From contig OX457058.1 of the NCBI GenBank assembly GCA_949752795.1, positions 162,629,353-162,693,352 of the forward strand: a stretch of DNA of 64,000 bases, written 5' to 3'. Numbering within the stretch: position 1 is the first letter of the stretch; every line of letters starts with the position of its first letter. The translations under genes were made by a program, and so were the position numbers. The notes under the pieces were generated by a model that worked only from the letters and a program-made list of their open reading frames with translations, did no database searches and was not told the origin of the DNA. This document shows positions 35,526-46,960 of this stretch, piece by piece. The stretch comes from Hyperoodon ampullatus. Its lineage: Eukaryota > Chordata > Mammalia > Artiodactyla > Ziphiidae.

Positions 35526-38324
35526 CAAGGGTAAAGGAAGTTAAAAATGGTCCCTGAGCAAAGACAAGGATTCAAGGCATTCAATGTGCTATCAGGGCAA
35601 AAAGGAATGAAGAATACTGATGAAATTCCAGATTTAGAGTTCCTGATAATCTGAGGCTCTAGACGGTGCTTTAAATTTTTCTACTCATAATATCATTTAT
35701 ACAAATTTCACATTCTCATTCTCTAACCATATGTTATTATCTTCCTTTGTAAACTCACTAGACGGTGCAATTCCTTTGTTTGTCAAGTATAAAATGTACC
35801 ACCATCTGGATAAAAAGAGAAAAAAAAATCAACGATTTGGAGAGCTTCAAATATACAGATGTTTAGTGTTGAAAAAACTATCATTCTGGATTGGTGACTA
35901 ATCTGAATCTCCTTTTATTTGGATGTTTTGGGACCATGTAGATATACCACCTGAAGCTGTAGATAATGATAAAAAGCCAGATGTGTTTGTTAGTGATGAC
36001 AATATGTAATTTGATAACATGAATTCGAATCTTTCTAAACCTATGCCCATGTGTTTGATAAACTGTTTCTATTTTTCCATTACACCAGAGTTTAATATAT
36101 ACTTTAAGTGAATTATAATAATACCTACAGCCATTCAAATAATCAAATTTACATTAGTTTTTTGCTTCCCATAAATAGAGCTTCTTATTTCTTTCTCTCT
36201 TGTTCATTGCACCCCAGTTTCATTCTTAAGTGCCCAGTCTTGTTGGCAATAATTTATTATAATAGAAGAATATAACACTTTAAAAAATGAAAGAGCTAGG
36301 GATTCAATTTGGCAGAATAGATAAATTGTTATTGCTTCTAGCTTAGAAAATTCTGATCCTGCAGGATGGTTAGTAGCCTTCAACATTCAGAAAAACAATT
36401 AAGTGTTTACATATAAAACCGGGAGGATATTTTGGCAATACCACATTACTGGTCACTGAGAATAATTCACAGATAGTAACACAAAGTTCCTGCCTTCAAG
36501 TTTTTTCAGTAAAGTGGATGAGAGAAAGCTATTTCACAAATAATACTAATTTAAGTGAATATGACAAGAATCTCCCTTGTTGATATATAGGGACTGCGGT
36601 AATTCAGAAAAAGAAAGATGGGAAAGAAGGGGTTCTATTCGGGGTGATAGAGTATGAGTTCTCAACCAATTTTAAAATTTAATTTGTTATAAATATTTGG
36701 TGTCTGAATTTCTCTAGCATATAGGAAGCCTTTTTTTTTTTTAATCGTATTGAGCACTGGAGGTTGCATATATATTTTTTAAAACTGAAAATTATAAACC
36801 ACTCAAATGAGTTTTTAGTTTTCATGTTTATACTTTTATCTGGTAGATGAATAAGTGATCAGTTGCATTATTGGAGAATTGCATTTTGGGGGACTGCCTT
36901 CTAGACAACCAACCTAAGTATGTTCTGGGATTGTAGGACACTTGCTTCTAAGAATCTGATGGTGGCAGGAGGCATGGGGTGAGTGAGAGATGTGGAATGA
37001 GAATATGTTACTCAGAAAAGTTCCTGGATTAAGTGTTTCTATATTAACCTCTAAATGTATGGCCCTTTCAGGCCTTTCTCATTGCAAATAAAAACCACTG
37101 TCTCACTATCAAGAGTGACACTTCTTCATACAATGAATACTTGAGTTTTAAAGTGCTTCCATATATGTTATTTCAAGAAGACATGATCTACTTTAGGAGG
37201 AGAGAAACATTTCTGTTTTTGTTTCTGCTGAAGGTCATCTTGGGCGATTGAAAAGAAAAGCATTCCTATGCATCCATATTCATCTATTTTTGGCATGGAT
37301 TTTGTAGCAGAGAAAAAAACACCAATTCCCCACTGCTTCCTGTTCTTAGCAGGTCCAGCTGTCTGAGTGGTGGTCTGTACAGTGATGGGAGCAAAAGCTT
37401 GTCACATAAAGAAAGGAGTTGCCTGTGGTCTTTCAGCTTGAGGTTCCTCAGCTGGAATTTCTGAGATTTGGCACAAACTCTAGGGAGAGATTCTAGGTTG
37501 GAAAACTCCTCCCTTTAATTAATGACTGTGTCTATATCTTAGTATAATTCTTCCTTGTTTGAAGCTATACTTACATTTACATATTAATTTTTAATATTGG
37601 TTTTGTTGTGACATTACCTTAAGATAACATTTCTACAAAAAAAAGGAATTATATTTCCTATTTTTTTGTTCCAAATCAATGTACAATGACTTTTGTCTGA
37701 ATTAATGGGTATTTCGGCATCATATAGATTACAGAAATGAGAAGGGAGTCATTTCAACTTAATTTTTTTAAAAAAATGAATGAAAATTTTCAAATCAAAT
37801 ATGTAACTTAGAAAATATAAAGTTGAATTTATGTTAAATTATTAATATGAAAAATGTAAATGTTATACTATTCTATCTAGGCTACTTATTTGAAGTACCA
37901 ACTTTGTTTCAGGAAGTAAATTGATATAATCTAGTCTTTGTGCTATTTTTTTTTTTTTTGAATGAAACTTCTATCTCCAGTACTATTTTATTTGACAATT
38001 GTTTGAGATATTTTGTGTTTCAGGAATGGTGCTATGTCCTGGACATTAAGAGATAAACATGATGTACCTGGTACTCAGAGACTAGTGGAAGAAAATAGTG
38101 CACTCTGATAGGAACAGAATAAAGGAAGTACAATGACTTTATAAGACATATTGCTTTAATCTACTTTTTGCGCCAATGTGGACATGAGAAAGAGGAATGG
38201 CTCACTTACCAACAGTTAATCATGTTCAGTAAACAGGTATTGGTTGGTGACCCTTTGGTATTTGGCCAACCATGCATGAGTTATTATTAGGGATGAGAGA
38301 ACAGGACATTGAAAAGGATAGGCT
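35526..38324. other. Unique AT-rich DNA, nothing recognised
   Basis: No coding exon, RNA gene or repeat was recognised. Poly-T runs occur near 36731 and 37950. Confidence 0.4.
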
Positions 38325-38560
38325 TCAGAGTTAGATGGGGTAAATGTGAATTGCAATCTAGCCCTCCCTTCCTATCTCTGTGACCTTGAGCAAATGATGA
38401 GGTCCCCAGTGTGCATGACTCCATTGCTATAGGAAGATAATAATAATCATACTTACCTCATCAGATTCTGGGGATTAAGAGATGATACACATAAATCACT
38501 TAGAACACTGCTTGAAGTATTAATAATGAACACACACTGTTGGTTTTGAACTGCAAATTC
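38325..38560 (-). mobile_element. MIR fragment, reverse
   Basis: TCTCTGTGACCTTGAGCAAA, then GATAATAATAATCATACTTA and CCTCATCAGATTCTGGGGAT, follow the reverse MIR consensus. Confidence 0.75.
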
Positions 38561-38794
38561 TATGTAAACCTTACAAATAGAAAATAAAAAAAAATAAGTT
38601 CTTGGATTATAAGACAAAATATTTTGATAAAGACAAGATAACCCATTTGAAATCAACATTAGGTAAAGTATCCAGTATTTGGTGACATTGCACTAACCAA
38701 TAAGAAATCTAGCAGGATATCAGTGACAAGAAAGATGAAAGGACTCTGGCAAAAAGTTAATTATAGACTTTAAACTTATAACAGCATTTTCTAC

Positions 38795-39010
38795 ACTTTA
38801 AATCATGGCCTCTGGTAGGTTTTTAAGTAACCTAGATTAATGTGCACAGGAATCTTAAGAGATTTAAAATATTATCCCCATTTTACAGGTGAGTAAACTA
38901 AGGCCCATATAGCTAAAGTGAATTGCTCATAGTTATACAGCTAGCAATACACAGTTTCTGGATTTGAACCCATGACTTTTGACTCTGAAACCTGAGCAGT
39001 TAACCACTTC
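38795..39010 (+). mobile_element. MIR fragment, forward
   Basis: TATCCCCATTTTACAGGTGA, then TACAGCTAGCAATACACAG and GGATTTGAACCCATGACTTT, ending AGCAGTTAACCACTTCTTAC, follow the forward MIR consensus closely. The first 60 bases may be a separate old fragment. Confidence 0.82.
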
Positions 39011-40014
39011 TTACCTCTTTTGGGGAGGCTGAACATGGCCTGTGCTTACACAATATAAATTTGGATAAGTCAAAAGAGAAGGGGCAGCCACCTCACACTG
39101 GGAAATTAGCTGGAGCAAAAGCACAGGGATGAGCAAGCTGTGGTTGGGGGACAGTGAGAAACAGCTTGATTGACATGGTCGGATTGAACATGTGATTGAT
39201 ATAGCTGGGGATGCAATCAAAAGCATATAAGAAACTCAGCTTAAAGTAACAAACTAATCCATTCTTTTCCACATAACAAGAAGTTTAGGGGTAAGTGGTT
39301 ACTAGGTTACTAGGGATAGCTTAATGATCCTACCAGGGCCACCATATTTTATTTTTATTGTTTCTCTTTTACATTTGTAATAGAGTGAATTTTTTCCCAA
39401 ATGCTTGTCATTTTATGGTTATGTTACAGCTCGAAGTAGAAAAATGGAAGAAACTTAAGGAAGAAGCCTTAAAAATCTATGCCAGACACATCTGTCTGCT
39501 TTCTTTAGGAAATCTATAGAGTTCCAAAAATGACTACCACCCCAACCCCCAACCAAGTAGACTCTTGCCTAGGTCTCACTGGCCTGAATTAGCTCACATA
39601 GTCACACTAAACTACCTGGGGGCTGGTCAACTTTCAGTATAATTGTTAGCTTTGGGGATATATTATGTTAACAGCAGCACAATGACTTCCCCTAAATCTT
39701 GGCGACTTTAAGGGCAAGGGAAAAGAGAGCATGGAAGAGCTATAAGATTTTTTAAAGCATTGATTTGGAAGCAATGCTTTTTTATCCTTGGCAAGTGCTC
39801 TTTACCTGACTAATACAAAAGATTCTCTTTGTGTTGAAAAATTTAAAAACAAGAAGAAACGGTGTAAGGAGGTGAGAAACCCTTATTCAAATGCTGCTTC
39901 TGCCATTTCCTGAGTTTGTGCTTTTATTTACTTATTTGTTAATTAAGAGGAAGACATAGAGGCAAGTATCGGGTTAGTGTAACATGTTTTCTGAGTAAAT
40001 CCTTGTGGCTTTGA
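39011..40014. other. Unique DNA, nothing recognised
   Basis: No gene or named repeat was seen. Confidence 0.4.
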
Positions 40015-40150
40015 GAGTCAGTAAAACATGGATTTAGATCACAAACTTTACCATAGTCTTAACTCTATGACCTGATTAACTTCCTGAACTTCCCTAAAAT
40101 TTAATTTCCAACTCTGAAAAATGAAGGTAGACCCTCCTTTGTGATATGGG
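40015..40150 (-). mobile_element. MIR-like fragment, reverse
   Basis: AACTCTATGACCTGATTAAC, then CTTCCTGAACTTCCCTAAAA and CTCTGAAAAATGAAGGTAGA, resemble the reverse MIR core. Confidence 0.6.
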
Positions 40151-40526
40151 AAAACTGACAGGACGGGTGACTGGCAAAGGAAGGAGACTATTCTAGCTTA
40201 CTAGATCCCTGCAGTTTTCAGCCACTGTGTTGCCTGCACTACACAGTCCAGGACCAACCTTAGTATGAATATTTAACTGAGTGGGAGTGCTTAGAAATCA
40301 GGAAACCAAATTCTGAAAGGGACTCACAAAGTCTAACTCTGGTTTGAATAATCCACAGCTATTCTTGGAGATGGCTCTGGCACGGATTTTTGTGGGAATG
40401 CATTCTTGTACCTGCATTTACATCTCTTCCTCACGTTGTTCACTTTCACACCTGCTGCTTTAAGTATTGATGACCATTGCCTCTTGTCCTCTTACTGTTT
40501 CTACTGCTCAGAACAGGTTTGGCCTG
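40151..40526. other. Unique DNA, nothing recognised
   Basis: No gene or named repeat was seen. Confidence 0.4.
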
Positions 40527-40845
40527 TGCTATGGATTAAAAGTTTCTTTCTTCCCAACTCTTCTGTTGAAACCTAATCCCCAATGTGATGGTATTTGGAG
40601 GTGGGGTGTTTGGGAGGTAGTTTGATCATGTGGGTGGAATGCTCATAAATGGAATTAGTGCCCTTATAAGAAGAGCCATGAAAGTGTTTGCTTTCTCTTT
40701 CTCTCTCCTCATCAAGTGAGGATATAGCAAGAAAGAATCCATCTACAAACCAGGAAACATGTTCTCACTAGACACAAATCTGCTGGTGTCTTGATCTTGG
40801 ACTTCCCAGCCTCCAGTACTGTGTAAAGAGACCACCTCATTTTTT
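40527..40845 (+). mobile_element. MLT1-type MaLR LTR, forward
   Basis: GTTGAAACCTAATCCCCAAT, GTGATGGTATTTGGAGGTGG, GGAATTAGTGCCCTTATAAG, GTCTTGATCTTGGACTTCCC and AGCCTCCAGTACTGTG give the order of a MLT1A-like LTR. The 3' end is lost. Confidence 0.85.
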
Positions 40846-43179
40846 TTCTCAAAGAGATTCCTTGTATTTAACATCATTTCCCATTCATTTTTCATATAGT
40901 AGTAGTAGCAGTTGTAGTTGTAGTAATTTTAAGACAGAGTTACAGAATGGATCAGGAAGCAAAATAGTTTGTCTTAGACCCAGGCAATACAGGGCCTTTC
41001 CCAAAGTCTTACACTTTAGATGACTCTGTACCCTGGCTTTCCTTAGCTTTGTCCCATAGGACAAGACGTGCATGGGTACAAGGGACCTCTTCTAGGTCAT
41101 ATTAAATTGCTTGCAGCCCTAAAATTGCCTGACCCAATGTTCCTGAAACCACTTCTGGTCCTGCACAGGCCTCTTGAAGGCCCAGACGTATAGCCATTCT
41201 AGCCTGTGGGAGGAGCAGGTGTATGGGAGTGAATGGAGCATGGATTTTAGGGGATGGGTGTTCACACACATGGGCAGGTCACCCTTCATGCTGAGGAGCA
41301 GAATTGGAGGTGGGAAGGGAAGAGGTGAAGTCAAGGGGTCTCTAGCGATACCCTTGTCTCAGGCCTGGCAAATTTTTAGGGTAAGCCTTATAGTAGAGAT
41401 AGAGGGAAAACAAGAGGATGTGGGTGGGAGGGAGGAAAATGCAAACGTGCACTTGTCATTTCAGGTCCTTGAAATTGCATTCCTATTTATTAGGGAAAAG
41501 AGAGCTGAAACTTCTGTAAAGAACTTGGTAGGGTCAGATCAGGGAGATTTCTTTGGCTTTACTGTGCCCTGACAGGAAGGAAGCACATATAGGCACAGTG
41601 AAAGAAAAGAGAGAGCAGCTAAGTTTTAAGATGATTATAATTGCTACTGGGAAACCAAAGCGGCTGTTGTATCTTGACTTAAGGAAACAAAACTGTCCAG
41701 TTCCATGAGCTTTTAGATGCAGATACTGAGGCAGCTCTGTGTTTCCAATCCTCCCCAGTGAATCCCTACAATTTAACCCCAGTTCCCTGGGGCTCCATTC
41801 AGTTTCTTGCAAATTCTGTTTCTTATAACCTAGAAGAGCTGGACTAACACAGTTGTCTAGGGGAATAAGTATCCCCAACATCACTTCTGCTCTCCTCATG
41901 CCTCCAGAGACCCATCACTAAGATGCTATGAGACATCCCTATGTTTGTGTTTGAAGTTTGCAAAATCAAAACATTTTAACAAACTACAAATCAGTTCCCT
42001 GTTCCCTTCAGCTGATTGGAGGCAAATGCTATGAAAGCCCAGCCCATGACTACTTTGCAGATGGAGAAATTGACCTGGAAGCAGTTTTACTGGCCCCAAG
42101 CAGTGGCTGAGTCTCCATGTAGTCCTAGGCACCTGTTTGACCCTGCTTCCTTCCTCCATCTGTGTATTCATATTCCTTGACTGTACATTTTAAGTGAGCA
42201 AGTTTTCCTTAGTCTATTTCAAAAATTTAGTACCAAATACAGTATCTAGTTCAAATCTTTTCCCTGCCTTTCTTTTTGGTTGCTTTTGCAAAGTGCTGAG
42301 AGATTCAGCTCATTGACTTTGCTGCACAGGCCCATCCTTCTCTGCACAGTTCTAATTTCTAACTCCTGTTGAGAACCATTCTGTGAAGCATTGTTAGGCT
42401 TCCATGCCCACTCTATCCCCAGCCTTTCTTCCTAAATATCCAACAGCGCCAATTAGTACCACATGTGGTGTGAGTTTGCACAGTGCCTGTTGTAGCAAAG
42501 TCCTTAAAATGTGGCCCAAATGCAAACTGGCCTGTAGACAAGTTCTTGGGTGTGAGTTTAGGGGAAAAAGTTTAATCACTGCAACATAAATATCAGCCCT
42601 TTTATTCCTCGTCCCTCCTGGAATGCTTTACACCTTTTAAGTGAAATAGGCAAAAAGACTTGGAGTGCCCCAAAAGAGAAAATATGACAAAATACTTTAA
42701 ATAAAATTATAAGAGTAAATCATTTCAAACTTAGCTGAGAAGCATTAGAGTTTTGCACCTGTAACCACTTATCATCATGACAGAAGCAAGTCCAGATCAC
42801 CTTGCCCCTCGCAACCCCTTGGATATTTTGCCTATTACAAGAAATCCCATTGTTTGGGTCAGGTACCTTTTTTTGTGAATATGGACATCTAATCCTGATT
42901 TCCCTGTGTGCTTCTTCCCCACAGATGTGCTCTATCATTCGAAATTATAACAAATCCCTTTGAGGGTTTCTTTTTTTTTTTTTTTTTTTTTTGCCACATT
43001 TTCTTCTGCTGTAGTTCTATCTTCATGCTGAACTCAAGTCTGGCTCTGTCTTCCCTGGAGAGTTAACAAAGATTCTAGACAAATCTCCGTATTCGTCTCT
43101 GCCCCTATCTGGGAAAAGTGTGGGGAGAGTAATGACATAATAAGTGGACACTGTTAAATGCTGGAGACTTTCATAGGTA
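40846..43179. other. Unique DNA; only a poly-T run at 42971-42992
   Basis: This stretch is somewhat less AT-rich than its surroundings. Forward 41174-41572 (132 codons) and reverse 41534-41899 (121 codons) are the longest frames outside repeats, but they overlap, show no domain and lack credible splice or start context. The run of 22 T at 42971-42992 may be the tail of an unrecognised reverse insertion. Confidence 0.4.
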
Positions 43180-43370
43180 CTTTATTATGTCATTGATTTA
43201 ATGATCAAATGATCTCTGCAATGTAATTATTGTTCCCCCCATTCTAAAGATGACGAAACTAAAGTTGCTCTAATTTATACATTTATACATGAAAGTCAAA
43301 CCCAGGTCAGCTGATCTGTAGTCTCAACTCCTTCATTGTGCTAAACTTTCTGCTCCATTAAGAGTCCCCA
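43180..43370 (+). mobile_element. MIR-like fragment, forward
   Basis: TACTTTATTATGTCATTGAT, then CCCCATTCTAAAGATGACGA and CAAACCCAGGTCAGCTGATC, follow the forward MIR order. Confidence 0.6.
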
Positions 43371-43532
43371 GTTGTTTGTGAGACACATTAGTCATTGGGT
43401 CCCTCACCTCTCAAGAGGAACATCAGGGCAAAGTGGGACATCACAGCTCCAAGGTGTCCTATCAAGAGGATATCTGTAAATCACTGGTTCTGTATGTTCA
43501 TTTATAAATTTAGTTCTCATTTTTTGTTTGTA

Positions 43533-43611
43533 TTGGGTTGGCCAAAAAGTTCATTCAGGTTTTTTTGTCTCTTCTTAGGAAAAAACCCAAACAAACTTTT
43601 TGGCCAACACA
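43533..43611 (+). mobile_element. Mariner MITE, about 79 bp, full hairpin
   Basis: TTGGGTTGGCCAAAAAGTTC at the left and AACAAACTTTTTGGCCAACA at the right are near-perfect inverted repeats that meet at a short loop (GTCTCTTCTTAG). This is the miniature mariner element known from cattle and other cetartiodactyls. A TA precedes it at 43531-43532; the right TA is not preserved. A transcript would fold into one hairpin. Known ruminant microRNAs of the miR-2284/2285 group derive from this type of element. Confidence 0.85.
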
Positions 43612-43646
43612 AGAGGAGATCAGCCAATGCACTCTTCAAGAACCCT

Positions 43647-43666
43647 GAAACATGATATCATGTTTC
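43647..43666. repeat. Perfect 20-base palindrome
   Basis: GAAACATGATATCATGTTTC is its own reverse complement, 36 bases right of the mariner MITE. Confidence 0.95.
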
Positions 43667-44499
43667 TTAAAATAAGCAGAAGGCTCTCAGTCCCTGAACA
43701 CTGGTTCCCACATTGCTATAAGATCCTGTTTCCCCAAGTTTCCCACTTATATGAAATTGCTGGGGCAAATAGGGTATTCAGGGGGGAATATTCCCATGCT
43801 CTCTTTCTGCTTGATGGCAGGTCATCCTCTTTAAGTAACCAGATGTGGGCTCACCTTGTTACATCACTGACATCACTCAATGAAGCATATTTGTAGTTGT
43901 GCTGGCCAGCTGGCATTTTGGTCAAATCAGAATTGAATTATTTCTCTGTGTTTCTTCTGCTGAGCATGCCAAGTAGTTGTCCAGATCACAATATGGGCTT
44001 CAGCAAGAAAAGAAAAATCTTGCTGACCAGATCAACTAATTTCCCTAATGTATCAAGCTTTCACCTCAAGATTAAAAATGATCATTCTTGATCCAGCTGG
44101 GTATAGTCAGTGACCTGGGGTCTGTGTGTATCTTATTACCAACACCCAGCGGCACAAACCACAGCCTAAGTATATGCATGGAAAACAACCCTAACCTAAG
44201 ATTACGCGGTTTGGGCTGGGAAAAGCAATCCGTTCCATTTACAAACATCTGCCGGAAAGGTCAGACATAGGCTGGCCAATCCCTGGGCTCTGATTCTGGA
44301 GACTATTTTGGTTGCAAGTACTGTGTCCAAGGGAAATTAAAATTCAAAGAGAACCCAACCTCGGGCAGAAATCTTTGACAGTTAACTCCAATTCAGTCCA
44401 AAGTAAGATTTCACAGTCTTTTTCTAAAGGTGTTAGACCAGAGAGACAAGTGAGAGAATTTATTACTTTTATTCAATTACATAAAGGAACAGTAGAGAG

Positions 44500-44504
<5 letters not shown>

Positions 44505-44534
<30 letters not shown>
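44505..44534. repeat. (GT)n microsatellite
   Basis: About 15 uninterrupted GT units. Confidence 0.97.
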
Positions 44535-44536
<2 letters not shown>

Positions 44537-45539
44537 CAGAGAAAGAGAGAGGGATATTACTTTTAGTACCTCTTAAAGTCAGGATTTTGTTTCCTTGTCT
44601 GTTAAAAAGAAATTGTTTTCAGGTTACCAATGTACTGCTAACAAAATATGGGGCATTTTATTTAATTCTTTTTCATGGAAAGCTATGCTACCACTCAAGA
44701 TAATTTAAAATAAAGCCCCTTATAATAATGTGCAGTTTAAGCAATGAAAACAACAGAGACTATCAGTTTTCATTTCAGAGTATTGGAATGAAACATTCTT
44801 TCAGCTTGGGGGTCAGTGAACACATACTGTTATAATTCCATACAAGCCTGTGCTCCAAAGAGCTCATTTCCCTGATCTGATCTGAGCAGGGATGTATCTG
44901 TCAGGGAAATTCATTACCAGTCTCCCAGAATTGCCAAATGAAGTGAACCGCTCAGCAGGGCACACTGCACATGTACAAGAAGCAAAACCTACTACTATTT
45001 ATTGGCTACTAAGAGAAATTTCCTTTTAGGATCTACAAATATGGCTTTAATTTAGTGGGGTTTATTTTGAGGTGGTGGGGAAAAATGGGGGGATAAAAGA
45101 GGAGGGGACGTTTCAGAACACTTTTTCTCATGTAAACGGAACAGCATATTTCCACTCCTGGTCTACCAACAGGAGAAAAACACCAATCTAGCAATCTTTC
45201 TTGTGGGTATCAAATTCTCACCTCTGCATTTGGGCTTGAGTGTGGTAAGGGCTGAATCCAGAGGGTACCTTACCCTCAATAGCTGGAAAATGACATTTAT
45301 CATCTATCTTTTTATTTTTACTGTCTTTATTGTTATGCTAATTACCATCTAGCAATTCTGTATCCATCAAAGTGAAGAGACAGAATTTGTTGCATTTATG
45401 TTTGAGGTTGTGCTTGGATTTGCATGGGTGTTTGTCAGAATGGTATTAGGTCTTCAAACTTAATCAGAATTTTAGCACAGAAAGTTTTGTTGGTTTGTAA
45501 TTTGAAACCTATTGTGACTTGAAGCTCAAAGGGCTACAA

Positions 45540-46035
45540 GAGTGTGGTAGATTAAAGACAGCTGTAAATTCTTTGAGGGATACAGTCTAATTCTACTCCC
45601 CTTAGGTTAGTCTAGGTGACTTATTCAACTAATAAGATGTGAATGAAGTGGCAGCTGGACATTCCAAGTTTAGGTTGTAAGAAGTCTGGTAGTTTCTTCC
45701 CAGGTCTCTTGGAATTCTCACTCTGTTAGCCCTGAACTGCCATGTAAGAAATTTGACAATCCCCCACCCCAAATCAAGCCCATCATCACGTAGGTCCTTG
45801 GTCAACATCTGAGCTGAGTCCAGCATTTGCGTCATCCCTGCCAAGGTGCCAGAGATGGTTTCTATCCACTGGACCAGCCTGTCCATCTACTGAATACCAT
45901 CAAGGTGACAATGTTTGTAGTAAGAAAAATTTCCCAGCTTACTTGTCTATCCCAAGAACCATGAGAGCTAATAATAATTGTTGTTTTAAGCCATTAATTT
46001 TAAGAATGTTTGTTAAACAGTAATAGATTACTGAA
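45540..46035 (+). mobile_element. MaLR-like LTR relic, forward
   Basis: GTGGTAGATTAAAGACAGCT at the start, CCTGAACTGCCATGTAAGAA in the middle and TTGTTGTTTTAAGCCATTAA with CAGTAATAGATTACTGAA at the end follow an old MaLR LTR. The subfamily is not assigned. Confidence 0.6.
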
Positions 46036-46101
46036 AAAAAGCAAGATTCAACAATGGAAGCATACTACTTTATACACTAGAATGGTCATCTAGTTCTTGT
46101 C

Positions 46102-46323
46102 TTTTTTGCCAATTTTTTTTTTTTTTTTTTTGGGTACGTGGGCCTCTCACTGTTGTGGCCTCTCCCGTTGTGGAGCACAGGCTCCGGACACGCAGGCTCA
46201 GCGGCCATGGCCGCTCCACGGCATGTGGGATCTTCCCAGACTGGGGCACGAACCTGTGTCCACTGCATCGGCAAGCGGACTCTCAACCACTGCACCACCA
46301 GGGAAGCCTTTTTTTTTTTGCCA
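46102..46323 (-). mobile_element. CHR-type SINE, reverse
   Basis: The body runs from the T-rich side near 46113 to the head at about 46309. TTTTTTGCCA occurs at 46102-46111 and again at 46314-46323 and is the likely target-site duplication, although its T-rich part is low complexity. The middle is 10 to 15 bases shorter than in the other copies (around GGCCATGGCCGCTCCACGG). Confidence 0.93.
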
Positions 46324-46729
46324 TATTTTTTATCCATTGAATCTCAGATTGATTCTCACTCCCTCTTAAAGCAACCTCTGTCCCTATTCCTGCCCAAGAC
46401 AGATTAGATTCTCATTCTCTTTATTAAGCCCTCCTCCCTCAAATTCAGTGCCTTTAGGAGAGGTAACATTTTTTAATTAATTACATATTTATGTAGGAAA
46501 CATAAATTATGTATCTACCAATGTAAATCATCATGTTCACTGCTAGAAAAATTTGGGAGCATCTCAGTTTCTTTTCTGTATTCCCCAAACCTAGCACACA
46601 TGTAATTGGAGCTTGACATATGCTAACTTTTGCTAAATTCAAACTGAGGATGTACTCTCTTTTCATCCAGTTAATTGGTTTGATCTGAATTTCTGCATTT
46701 ACTATTGTACAGTAGTATGATGAACAGTG

Positions 46730-46960
46730 ATGGCACATAGAACCAAGTGCAAATCCTGGCTTGGCCGAATATAAGGTGCATGAATGGAGTGCAACAGTTC
46801 CTCAGTTTCCCAACTGGTAAAGTAAGAATAATATTATTCAACTTCTAGGGTGGTTATGAGAATTGAATAAACTAATGTGTATAAAGTGGCTTAAAACCAT
46901 GTCCTATACATAGTAAGCACTAGAAAAGTGTTTGTTAAATAAAATTATTTTAAAATGTAT
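46730..46960 (-). mobile_element. MIR fragment, reverse
   Basis: GTTCCTCAGTTTCCCAACTG, then TAATATTATTCAACTTCTAG and CATAGTAAGCACTAGAAAAG, follow the reverse MIR consensus. Confidence 0.78.

Larger units (their letters stand above)
43612..45539. other. Unique DNA with palindrome and GT repeat
   Basis: No gene was recognised. It contains a perfect 20-base palindrome at 43647-43666 and a (GT)n run at 44505-44534. Forward frames of 60 to 98 codons lie end to end at 43395-44270 but have no motifs. Confidence 0.4.

Noticed and set aside
41174..41899. Overlapping 132- and 121-codon frames in unique DNA
   Set aside because: They lie on opposite strands and overlap, with no domain, signal peptide or splice context. 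A real exon would need transcript or conservation support that is not visible here.
43395..44270. Four forward frames in succession (60-98 codons) suggesting a multi-exon gene
   Set aside because: They include the mariner MITE and a palindrome, are in different frames without clear splice sites, and carry no motifs.
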